From the NCBI GenBank assembly GCA_937864035.1, contig CALMIO010000007.1:1-42662 (forward strand): a stretch of DNA of 42,662 bases, read 5' to 3'. Numbering within the stretch: the stretch's first letter is position 1; each line of letters opens with the position of its first letter. Both the position numbers and the translations under genes were made by a program. Shown here piece after piece: positions 35,445 to 42,605 of the stretch. This DNA is from an uncultured Pseudomonadota bacterium. GTDB taxonomy: Bacteria; Bdellovibrionota_C; UBA2361; CALMIO01. The notes beneath the pieces were generated by a model that was given only the letters and a program-made list of their open reading frames with translations, ran no database searches and was not told where the DNA came from.

Positions 35445-36890
35445 ATGAGCTTTAAGAAAACTTTTTTTTTAGCCTTAATTCTATTTTGCATTGGCGGTTA
35501 TTTTAAATATTTTCAGCTACCAAAAGAAGAGCGTGCTGAGAGGACAAAACTTATTCTTAAAGATGTCTCCCCAAAAAATGCCAAAGAGATCTTTATTAAG
35601 AACTCTCACGGCAGTTTTACCCTAACAACCAAGCAAAATAAAACTGACAAATCCGAACCTACGAATACAGATTCTAACAATTGGTCAATTAAAGAATTGC
35701 CAGACGCTAAAGTTGATCAAGTATCGCTCAATTTACTGCTTGACGCTTTGACCGATTTAAAGTTTGCCAATCCCCTGAAACTAGATGAGCAATCAGAAGA
35801 TCTAGGGGTGTATGGGTTTAAAGAGCCTCTTGTTAAGATAGAGATCAAAACCAACGAGCTAGAAAGTGAGATCGAACTCGGTAAGTTAAACGATTATCTT
35901 TACCAACGTTATATTCGACGCTCGGGAGATCCCAACATCTATCTTGTAAATGATACGATCTTTACGGCTAGCAACAAAACGCTGGACGATTTTAGAGATA
36001 AAATGCTTTTTTTGTTTTATGAATCCGATCTGAGAGAAATTGAAACAAGCGGAGCAAAGATATCCCCTTTTAAATTAAAGTCGACCAATGGCGATGATTG
36101 GCAAATCAAATCTCCCAGAGAATATCTAGCAGATGATGATCGCGTTAAACTTTTGATAAAAACCATAAAAAATTTAAAAGCTGAAAAATTTTTTGAAAAA
36201 AATGATGAGAATTTAAAAAAATATGGTTTTACAAATCAACCGCTAAAAATCAAATTAATTTTAAAACAGCAAGAAAATCGCGCTATAGAAGCATTATTAT
36301 CGAAGGTTGAAATAGAAGAAAATAATAACAAAAAAACTAGAACTTTCATAACCGTTAGTGACAACATATCTATTGCTCAGCTTAGCGGGAATCCGATTGA
36401 GGATCTTTCGCCAATAATTAATGATCTGCGAGCTAAAAAATTCCTAAAATTCGACGAAAATGAAATTAAATCTATTAAGATAGAGAGAAAAGAAGGGGAA
36501 AGTTTAATGATTGAAAAACAAGAAGGAATCTGGAGTGTAAATCAGAAAGAAGCTGACGCTCCTTTTATAGAACAACTTATTCGAGATTTCAGAGATTTAA
36601 CCGCCAAAAATCTGGCTAATGATAGTGATTTAGAAAAGAGTGAAGAAGATTTTTTCAAAAAAAGTTTTGGAACAATCACTTTGACGATAGTCAATAAAGA
36701 CGAGCAAAAAGAAGCCAAGCAAATTATTTTGAAAGTCGGGAAGTCAAACGAAAAATCCGATAATTATTTGGCACAGCTTAATGACAACAAATTAACTAGG
36801 CATTTTCTTGAACAAAGTCAGATCAAAAAGATTTTTCCGACGTTTGAACAACTCAGCAAGAGCTCCGCCATTAACTCTGGAGAGAAATAA
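35445..36890 (+). CDS. DUF4340 domain protein of the Gld-like operon
   Basis: 481 residues. A signal anchor (about 5-21) precedes a repetitive extracytoplasmic region with DUF4340-type units: SNNWSIKELPDAKVDQVSLNLLLDAL, YGFKEPLVKIEIK, and a second set near WQIKSPREYLADDDRVKLLIKTIKNL...KKYGFTNQPLKIKLIL, and a third near WSVNQKEADAPFIEQLIRDF. These proteins regularly follow GldG-like genes. Their role is unknown. Its stop directly abuts the PBP1A GTG start. Confidence 0.85.
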   Translation: MSFKKTFFLALILFCIGGYFKYFQLPKEERAERTKLILKDVSPKNAKEIFIKNSHGSFTLTTKQNKTDKSEPTNTDSNNWSIKELPDAKVDQVSLNLLLDALTDLKFANPLKLDEQSEDLGVYGFKEPLVKIEIKTNELESEIELGKLNDYLYQRYIRRSGDPNIYLVNDTIFTASNKTLDDFRDKMLFLFYESDLREIETSGAKISPFKLKSTNGDDWQIKSPREYLADDDRVKLLIKTIKNLKAEKFFEKNDENLKKYGFTNQPLKIKLILKQQENRAIEALLSKVEIEENNNKKTRTFITVSDNISIAQLSGNPIEDLSPIINDLRAKKFLKFDENEIKSIKIERKEGESLMIEKQEGIWSVNQKEADAPFIEQLIRDFRDLTAKNLANDSDLEKSEEDFFKKSFGTITLTIVNKDEQKEAKQIILKVGKSNEKSDNYLAQLNDNKLTRHFLEQSQIKKIFPTFEQLSKSSAINSGEK

Positions 36891-39401
36891 GTGTTAAAAA
36901 AATTATTGATCGCGAGCTTGCTATTGAGTTTTATAATAGCAATTTGCGGTGGCATAGCTGGAATTTGGATTTACAGCAGAATAGTCAGAGATTTGCCGGA
37001 TTTTTTAACAATTGCCGATTATCGGCCTCCGATTGTTACAGAAGTTTATTCTTCCGATGGAACTTTAATAGCAGAGTTTTTTCGCGAGCGCCGCTATTTG
37101 ATTAAAATCAATGAAGTTCCGGAAATAGTAAAAAAAACATTTTTAGCGGCCGAAGACAGGAATTTCTATACTCATCCGGGAGTTGATCTAAAAAGTATTT
37201 TACGAGCGGCAATCAAAAATTTTCGCAGTGGTAGCGCCAAACAAGGAGCCTCAACCATCACTCAACAAGTCGTTAAAAATATTTTATTAACTCCGGAAAA
37301 AAGTCTTGAACGAAAAGCGAAGGAAGCATTACTGGCTTACAAGCTCGAAAAAAACCTTTCAAAAGACGAGATCTTTGAAATATATTTAAATCAGATTTAC
37401 TTCGGCAACTCTGCTTACGGATTGAGGGCAGCAACCAAGATTTATTTTCACAAAGAACCATCAGAGATTACCTTAGCGGAAGCCGCGCTTTTAGCTGGCC
37501 TTCCAAAGGCGCCTTCGAGATTTTCGCCTATTGAAAATATGAAAGCGGCAAAAGCAAGGAGAAATTATGTTTTGCGATCGATGCTTGAAGCTAATTTTAT
37601 TAATGAGCAAGAGTTTGCCGCCGCTAACGTTGAAGAGATTAAAGTTTTTAGGCACACTCCAAAAAACATATACTCAGCTCCTTATTTCGTAACAGAGGTA
37701 CGTCGCCTGCTTTCCGAAGACTCTCGTTGGAAAGATATTGACATCGATAGCGCGGGTTTAAAAATTCACACGACTTTAGATCTAAAAGCTAATGATTTTG
37801 CGACTACTGCTCTAAAAAGTGGTTTGCGCGAGGTTGATAAGCGTCGAGGTTATAGGGGTAATATAGATTATATTGAAGGCGCTAAACGCGAAATGTTTCT
37901 TAAAAAGTATCCTGCAAGCAATAAAGAAATTAAACCCAATGAACTTTATCCGGCGCTGATTACAGAAATTGCCGATCCAAAAGCGGGAATAGTCAAAATC
38001 GATCTTGGATTTGAGGTCTCGGCTTTGAATTTAAAAAAAATTAATTGGGCTAAAAAAAAGTTAGACAAATTTGATAATGTAAGTTGGGTCTCCGGGGTTG
38101 ATCAGATCCTCAAGCCCGGAGATGTAATAGAAGTTTCTTTAATAGGCGAAGAAGTTCAAAACAAACAAGCGGATTCGAAAAAAGACCTATCGCCTACCGA
38201 AATTTTACCAGGCATTAAGTCAAAATTTCAGTTAGATCAAACACCGGAAATAGAGGGGGCTTTAGTTTTGTTAGATCCTTATTCCGGTAATGTTTTGGCG
38301 ATGGTGGGTGGATACGATTATGCTCGCAGTCAATTTAATAGAGTTACTCAAAGTTTAAGGCAACCGGGTTCAAGTTTTAAGCCAATAGTATATTTGGCGG
38401 CAATTGATGAATTTGGCTACACGCCAACTACCATAGTCGAAGATGCGCCAAGAGTTTTTAAGGTTGGAGATAATTTTTGGTCTCCGAATAATTTCGATCA
38501 GACATTTTTAGGTAACATAACTTTACGGACGGCTCTTGAAAAATCCCGCAATATTATTTCGGCTCAGATTGTTTCAAGGATTGGGACGGAAGCGATTATT
38601 CGCTACGCGCGCAAATTGGGAATTACGAGTAAATTAGGGGACAATCTTTCAATATCTCTTGGCAGTAGCGAGGTTACGCCTCTTGAGTTAACTAGAGCAT
38701 ATGGAGTTTTTGCGGCCAAGGGGGCGTTGGTTGACACTAGTTTAATAAGTAAAATAATAGATCGGGCTGGTTCTACAATTTTTGATTCTGAAAATGAAAA
38801 ATTTAAACGAGTCAAACAAGTTTTAAGTGAGGCAACGGCTTTCGTGATGGCAAATTTAATGAGGGGAGTAGTAGAAAATGGAACTGGCTATAAAGTTCGC
38901 GAGCTTAAGCGTCCGGTTGCTGGAAAAACTGGAACTTCAAATCAATTGATGGATGCTTGGTTTGTTGGTTACACACCTCAATATGTGGCTGGCGTTTGGG
39001 TAGGTTTTGACGAAAAGAAAAAGATTGGGGAGAAAGAAACTGGTGGGATGGTGGCGGCTCCGATTTGGCGAAATTTTATGAGAGATTTTTTAAATTATGA
39101 AGATAATGAGCGTTATCAAGAGCTTATCAGATCGGCTAAAGAAGATAGTGAAAAGTTAGGTATTCATTATCGTCAACCAGCTCGTCCAGAGCCGATAGAT
39201 TTTGCGGTACCTGATGGTGTTGAAGCTTTTTGGGTAAATCGTCAAAGTGGAGCGTTAGCCGCGCCCGGATCTTCGAATGTCTATATTGAATATTTTCTTA
39301 AGGGGAGTGCACCTTCTGCTTCGTATGATTTAGGGGGGGGGATTAGCGAGGAGGAGTTTGCTGAATCGGAAACAAGTTATCTTAACGCTCCAGATCTATA
39401 A
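36891..39401 (+). CDS. Penicillin-binding protein 1A (bifunctional transglycosylase/transpeptidase)
   Basis: 836 residues, starting at GTG directly after the DUF4340 stop. Membrane anchor about 5-28. The GT51 transglycosylase domain has the catalytic Glu in AAEDRNFYTHPGVD (Glu88), then GASTITQQVVKN and EIYLNQIYFGN. The transpeptidase has SSFK (about 493-496, SxxK), SRN (SxN) and KTGTSN (about 680). It polymerises glycan strands and cross-links peptides in the periplasm. Being last in the Gld-like ABC operon and translationally linked to DUF4340 suggests a common envelope role. A 15-bp tandem repeat overlaps its stop codon. Confidence 0.95.
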   Translation: MLKKLLIASLLLSFIIAICGGIAGIWIYSRIVRDLPDFLTIADYRPPIVTEVYSSDGTLIAEFFRERRYLIKINEVPEIVKKTFLAAEDRNFYTHPGVDLKSILRAAIKNFRSGSAKQGASTITQQVVKNILLTPEKSLERKAKEALLAYKLEKNLSKDEIFEIYLNQIYFGNSAYGLRAATKIYFHKEPSEITLAEAALLAGLPKAPSRFSPIENMKAAKARRNYVLRSMLEANFINEQEFAAANVEEIKVFRHTPKNIYSAPYFVTEVRRLLSEDSRWKDIDIDSAGLKIHTTLDLKANDFATTALKSGLREVDKRRGYRGNIDYIEGAKREMFLKKYPASNKEIKPNELYPALITEIADPKAGIVKIDLGFEVSALNLKKINWAKKKLDKFDNVSWVSGVDQILKPGDVIEVSLIGEEVQNKQADSKKDLSPTEILPGIKSKFQLDQTPEIEGALVLLDPYSGNVLAMVGGYDYARSQFNRVTQSLRQPGSSFKPIVYLAAIDEFGYTPTTIVEDAPRVFKVGDNFWSPNNFDQTFLGNITLRTALEKSRNIISAQIVSRIGTEAIIRYARKLGITSKLGDNLSISLGSSEVTPLELTRAYGVFAAKGALVDTSLISKIIDRAGSTIFDSENEKFKRVKQVLSEATAFVMANLMRGVVENGTGYKVRELKRPVAGKTGTSNQLMDAWFVGYTPQYVAGVWVGFDEKKKIGEKETGGMVAAPIWRNFMRDFLNYEDNERYQELIRSAKEDSEKLGIHYRQPARPEPIDFAVPDGVEAFWVNRQSGALAAPGSSNVYIEYFLKGSAPSASYDLGGGISEEEFAESETSYLNAPDL

Positions 39402-39606
39402 AAACTATGGCTATAAAAACTATGGTGCCACCCTGTTTTGACTGGTTTGGCGGTTTAGGTCTGAACCTGGCTGGCTGGAGACCTGGCCGGCTGGTGCCAC
39501 CCTCTTTTGGGGCTGGGGCTGGCCCCTGGCTGGCTGGTGCCACCCTGTTTTATGGAACTAGAAACTATGGGAACCGGCTAGGGTTGGTTGGGGTCACCCT
39601 CTTTTT
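39396..39606 (+). repeat. G-rich repeat patch with four copies of a 16-bp element
   Basis: The stretch begins with a perfect tandem of CTATAAAAACTATGG (39396-39410 and 39411-39425), whose first copy includes the PBP1A stop. The element GGTGCCACCCTGTTTT occurs at 39424-39439, at 39493-39508 (with CTC for CTG) and at 39536-39551; a variant GGGTCACCCTCTTTTT lies near 39591-39606. The core GGTG-C-CACC is a dyad, and the variant GGGT-C-ACCC keeps a dyad. CTGGCTGG runs and the palindrome GGGGCTGGCCCC fill the spaces. The G+C content is far above that of neighbouring genes. A frame through it (39407-39628) is not a credible gene. Confidence 0.85.
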
Positions 39607-39688
39607 AAAAGGTGAATATCTCTCTTAAAAAGCGAAACAACATTTTAAATACCCTTAAAACAAGGGAATTTTTAATTATTATATGCTG

Positions 39689-40318
39689 TTAGGGATTGTT
39701 ACGAACAAAAACTGTTAGTTCTTTTATTAAGTCACCTTTACGCAATTGTCTTAAAACGTTTTCCCCTCGCAGTAGTTTTCCAAAAACAGTATAAGAACCA
39801 ACCATGTGAGGGGCAGGTCTAAGTATAATTTGAAATTGACTACCGTGTGATGAGCGATCGGGATTAAAAATATCGGAGCGTCTCGCCATAACTAAAGAGC
39901 CAAAATCAATCTCTAAATCAGAAAATTCTGCCGGCAAGGCGTAAGACACTCCTCCCTTACCCGTTCCGGATCTATCTCCAGTTTGCAGCACATACTCGTC
40001 CAGATAGAGATGAAATTTAATATTTTTATAATAACCCCGATCTGAGAGATATTTTAAGTTAGCAACATGCCAAGGAGCCAAATCAGAAAACAATTTGAAT
40101 AAAAGATCCCCCTTGTTCGTCCTAATTAGGAGAGTGCTTAATGTACGAACCTCTTCAATCGGAGGAAGTTTAAATGGGGGCGCACGCCAAGTAGTAGAAT
40201 TGCTAATAGCCGGCAAATCTTCAGCTACGCAAGGTAATTTTTTTTTAGCTATTAACAAAATAAATAATAGCAAAAAAAGAGTGATGGTTGATTGTATTTG
40301 AATTTTTTTTGGGGACAC
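39689..40318 (-). CDS. Cyclophilin-type peptidyl-prolyl isomerase-like protein
   Basis: 209 residues, starting at GTG 40318. An N-terminal membrane anchor or signal (about 10-31) precedes a cyclophilin fold (about 58-205): LLIRTNKGDLLFKLFSDLAPWHVANLKYLSDRGYYKNI, QTGDRSGTGKGGVSYALPAEFSD, SLVMARR...SSHGSQFQII and GSYTVFGKLLRGENVLRQLRKG. The Arg in the usual FHRV catalytic motif is missing (FHLYLDEYVLQTGD), and SQFFI reads SQFQI. So it may be a weak or inactive isomerase, or an envelope chaperone. Alone on its strand between repeats and a structured intergenic region. Confidence 0.8.
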   Translation of the reverse strand: MSPKKIQIQSTITLFLLLFILLIAKKKLPCVAEDLPAISNSTTWRAPPFKLPPIEEVRTLSTLLIRTNKGDLLFKLFSDLAPWHVANLKYLSDRGYYKNIKFHLYLDEYVLQTGDRSGTGKGGVSYALPAEFSDLEIDFGSLVMARRSDIFNPDRSSHGSQFQIILRPAPHMVGSYTVFGKLLRGENVLRQLRKGDLIKELTVFVRNNP

Positions 40319-40380
40319 TAGTTAATATTAGCTTATATTGCAACTGATTTTCTTATCAGTTCTATTGTCTCAATCCCAGA

Positions 40381-40420
40381 CTTGAAGTTGCGCTTTGCAA
40401 ACAACCGACGCAACTTCAAG
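40381..40420. repeat. Perfect 12-bp inverted repeat
   Basis: CTTGAAGTTGCG (40381-40392) and CGCAACTTCAAG (40409-40420) are exact inverses around a 16-base loop. There is no T-run on either side, so it is not a standard Rho-independent terminator. It may be an RNA hairpin or a protein-binding site between the cyclophilin-like gene and the region downstream of cpaB. Confidence 0.8.
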
Positions 40421-40459
40421 CCTCACTTAATCAAAAGGTACTTTAATCTTCAAGATAAA

Positions 40460-40564
40460 TTAAAGAAAGAGCCACCTTTCGCAATTATCTGCGAATAAGT
40501 TTATTTTGATCCTTTGTGATTTTGTGTCCTTGGAACTACAGGAAGGAGATACAGAGAAATGCAC
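40460..40564 (-). CDS. Possible 34-residue small ORF with a perfect Shine-Dalgarno
   Basis: On the minus strand AAAGGAGGTGATCC (40579-40566) is a complete anti-16S match, and a GTG begins one base after it. The frame runs 34 codons to TAA at 40460-40462 (product starts VHFSVSPSCSSKDTK). The spacing is too tight for normal initiation from the last part of the Shine-Dalgarno but acceptable from GGAGG. No family. It overlaps the plus-strand small ORF start. Low confidence. Confidence 0.2.
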   Translation of the reverse strand: MHFSVSPSCSSKDTKSQRIKINLFADNCERWLFL

Positions 40565-40651
40565 AGGATCACCTCCTTTTATGCGGCTCAAACTACCAGC
40601 TGTGAAATCAAAAACAACCAGCGCGGCTTAAGCCAAAACAAACAAGTTTAG
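40559..40651 (+). CDS. Possible 30-residue small ORF
   Basis: ATG at 40559 is preceded by a strong Shine-Dalgarno, GGAAGGAG (40541-40548), ten bases upstream. The frame runs 30 codons (MHRITSFYAAQTTSCEIKNN...) to TAG. The Shine-Dalgarno can pair with upstream TCCTT (40527-40531) or downstream CTCCTT (40573-40578). No family is recognised. Confidence 0.25.
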   Translation: MHRITSFYAAQTTSCEIKNNQRGLSQNKQV

Positions 40652-40671
40652 AACGAGCCCATAAGCTCATT

Positions 40672-40696
40672 TTTTAGAGCACTTCATGCTCTAAAA
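40672..40696. repeat. Perfect 9-bp hairpin in the cpaB-cyclophilin spacer
   Basis: TTTTAGAGC (40672-40680) and GCTCTAAAA (40688-40696) pair around the loop ACTTCAT. A shorter GAGC/GCTC stem lies just upstream, followed by six Ts on the plus strand (40670-40675). It could be a weak bidirectional terminator between the plus-strand small ORF and minus-strand cpaB. The rest of 40421-40823 is A+T-rich, with no further gene I can support. Confidence 0.5.
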
Positions 40697-40823
40697 CTAT
40701 TCTTAAAAGAATTAAAATTTTTAGCAAGATAAAATATTTTTATTTATTCAATTCTTAAAAAATAGAGATCTTTGAGAGAAAAACCGACTCCTTATAATTA
40801 ATATTATAAGTTGCTGTATTATA

Positions 40824-41747
40824 TTATTCTCCCTCTGGAGCGACTAATTGAGCAATGCTACCATCGCAATTCATGATATATTCTTTGCCACCAACTCTAA
40901 CACGACCACAAGTAGTGGCTTTGCTTTCTTTTTTAACCTTATTACTACTAAGATCGTTTTCTGTAATTTCAAGACTGGTTGCTGACTTGTCGTCTTCGAT
41001 TGATCGCAAAATTAAACTCATTGTGCCAAGTTTGCGAGCAGTTTGAATTTTTAAAGCATCAGCTGCCGAAACATCTAGAGTCACAGAGCGGCTAACGGCG
41101 CGAGCTCCGCTTCGAGCGGTTTTGTCCGCTTTAGTCTCACCACCATAAGATAAGACGCGGGCATTTTGGACTATAACTTTAGTGGTTAATGTTCCTTGCT
41201 CAAAAAAAGTCAGGGTAATATCTACTTTTGTTCCGGGAACAACGTGTCCTTCTACGCCAGAAATTGCATCAACTTCTATTGCTACGGCTCTGTTGCCCGG
41301 AGTTACTGGCAGTGATGTTTGCAAAGGCTCATTGCTTAATTGACTACGTTGAATCGGAAAAGCCGCTCGCAAGGGTTCAGCCGCGTAAAGATCTTTTAAT
41401 TGAGCAATATCATTAATTGCTCCTTCTGGAACTTGGTTTTGTGGCCATAAAACTTCCTTAAATTTTACATCAGAAAGTTTTGTCCCGGTTGGAATTAATC
41501 TCTCTGGTGCAATTAGCATAACTGTTCCTGTGGTGGAGGGAGCTTGGTTTTCGATTTTAGGTTGGTTATCAATTTTTGCTATAGCATTACTTTTGTAATT
41601 AAGAACTACAAAAAGAATAATTAAAAGAGAAAAGGCGACTCCTGATGCTATTAAAAAAATAAAACGTTCACGCTCGTGTTTTCTTTTGGTATGACTTGCC
41701 TGAAAACCAAAAGGTGGTGGCATGTTATTAGGTTGTTTTGAGAACAT
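40824..41747 (-). CDS. cpaB: Flp/Tad pilus assembly protein CpaB (RcpC-like)
   Basis: 307 residues. A cytoplasmic, basic N-terminus (about 1-28) leads to one membrane helix (about 29-50). A SAF domain follows (about 70-140, VMLIAPERLIPTGTKLSDVKFKEVLWP...YAAEPLRAAFPIQRSQL), then the CpaB-specific RcpC domain (about 150-265, GNRAVAIEVDAISGVEGHVVPGTKVDITLTF). The C-terminus ends in a short Cys-containing segment. In Tad systems CpaB binds envelope components alongside the CpaC secretin. Here no other tad gene is present on either side, so it stands alone. Upstream, AGGGG serves as Shine-Dalgarno. Confidence 0.88.
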   Translation of the reverse strand: MFSKQPNNMPPPFGFQASHTKRKHERERFIFLIASGVAFSLLIILFVVLNYKSNAIAKIDNQPKIENQAPSTTGTVMLIAPERLIPTGTKLSDVKFKEVLWPQNQVPEGAINDIAQLKDLYAAEPLRAAFPIQRSQLSNEPLQTSLPVTPGNRAVAIEVDAISGVEGHVVPGTKVDITLTFFEQGTLTTKVIVQNARVLSYGGETKADKTARSGARAVSRSVTLDVSAADALKIQTARKLGTMSLILRSIEDDKSATSLEITENDLSSNKVKKESKATTCGRVRVGGKEYIMNCDGSIAQLVAPEGE

Positions 41748-41799
41748 TACTTTAATTCCCCTATTAAAGTTTTTATTAAATACCTCTCTTTTAGGAGCT

Positions 41800-41817
41800 A
41801 TCTTAAAAAATTAAGAT
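41800..41817. repeat. Palindrome in the cpaB upstream region
   Basis: ATCTTAA (41800-41806) and TTAAGAT (41811-41817) are exact inverses separated by four A residues. It lies 53-70 bases upstream of the cpaB ATG, next to a minus-strand TTGACA (41822-41817). No properly spaced -10 follows it, so it may be an operator rather than a core promoter. The remaining spacer to 42029 (282 bases in total) holds no other feature I can name. Confidence 0.4.
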
Positions 41818-42029
41818 GTCAAAAAGAGCAAAATCGTAGCGCCATTTGTTCTTTTTCTTTAGGGAGGACTAAGTAAGGTATCGTCGAATTAGGCGTATAA
41901 GATTAGGGTAACTTATTGAGATTATTTAATATTCCCAATTTCACCTGGTCATAATATCTTAAAAAGCATTAAGCTTTGCGAGAGATAGTTGTGTTTTTGT
42001 TTAGGTGATTCAAGTAAAAACGTAGTTTT

Positions 42030-42512
42030 ATGAATTATAGGTTGTTGAATAGAGATACATTTTTAATTAGAACTGGTTTGATTTTTCTTGTGGTTGTTTG
42101 GCAATTGGTCGGTTGTGCTGTAGTGGATGATATTTACAAAGGCTCGTTTTTGGAGACAACCATTAACCATTATGACAGTAAGTTAAAAAGTAACCAAGGC
42201 GGCGGTTTAGTTGACAATAGTGGTATTAGTAGGCGTTATGTGGGGGCGAAGGCGCCGGTTGAAGTTATTTGGAAGGTTCCGATTGAGCCGGTTGATGGTT
42301 TTATTATTCGTTATGGATTTGATCGTAATACAGTTGAGGGTGAGGTTAAGTTGAGGGTGAGCGAGATTGAGATGGTGCGTCAACCTCCTCATGGGTTTGT
42401 TTATCGTTATGTTTTACAGAATCTTCCTGTTAACGAGAGAATTTTTATTACGATTTCGTCGTATCGTGGCGATCGAGTTTCACGTATAAGTAGTACCTTT
42501 GAAATTCGCTAG
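42030..42512 (+). CDS. Small lipoprotein with a fibronectin III-like domain
   Basis: 160 residues. Lipobox LVGC with Cys29 after a hydrophobic signal segment. The C-terminal part (about 75-160) resembles a fibronectin type III-like beta sandwich: APVEVIWKVPIEPVDGFIIRYGFDRN...RYVLQNLPVNERIFITISSYRGDRVSRISSTFEI, the pattern of a WxxP...GxxxxY...L.P.T.Y...V. Divergent from cpaB, with 282 bp between their starts. Partner and role unknown. Confidence 0.7.
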   Translation: MNYRLLNRDTFLIRTGLIFLVVVWQLVGCAVVDDIYKGSFLETTINHYDSKLKSNQGGGLVDNSGISRRYVGAKAPVEVIWKVPIEPVDGFIIRYGFDRNTVEGEVKLRVSEIEMVRQPPHGFVYRYVLQNLPVNERIFITISSYRGDRVSRISSTFEIR

Positions 42513-42521
42513 GATTTGATT

Positions 42522-42605
42522 GGTGCCACCCTGTTTTTGAATTTTTTTCCTACCCAACCTAAAAGGAGCCTCTTTGGAGGAGCCTCTTTGGAGCCACCCT
42601 GTTTT
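42522..42605 (+). repeat. Two more copies of the 16-bp element plus a 14-bp tandem
   Basis: GGTGCCACCCTGTTTT recurs at 42522-42537, ten bases after the lipoprotein stop, and GGAGCCACCCTGTTTT at 42590-42605. Between them AGGAGCCTCTTTGG is repeated in tandem (42564-42577, 42578-42591) and runs into the second copy. The remaining bases to 42662 hold nothing I recognise. Confidence 0.85.

Noticed and set aside
39490..39551. Chi-like GCTGGTG sequences
   Set aside because: They read GCTGGTGC, not the E. coli Chi octamer GCTGGTGG, and Chi sequences differ among phyla.
39424..39606. The 16-bp elements as intrinsic terminators
   Set aside because: The dyad has only a one-base centre and so cannot form an RNA hairpin, although short T-runs follow.
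39407..39628. A 73-codon frame in the repeat patch after PBP1A
   Set aside because: Its sequence is entirely made of the short DNA repeats and it has no ribosome site; better explained as non-coding repeats.
40541..40580. A 16S rRNA gene fragment, from the GGATCACCTCCTTT match
   Set aside because: The similarity does not extend beyond the 14-base tail, so a minus-strand Shine-Dalgarno is the simpler reading.
41793..41822. Core promoter for cpaB from the exact TTGACA at 41817-41822 (minus)
   Set aside because: No TATAAT-like hexamer lies 16-18 bp downstream; only the palindrome is noted.
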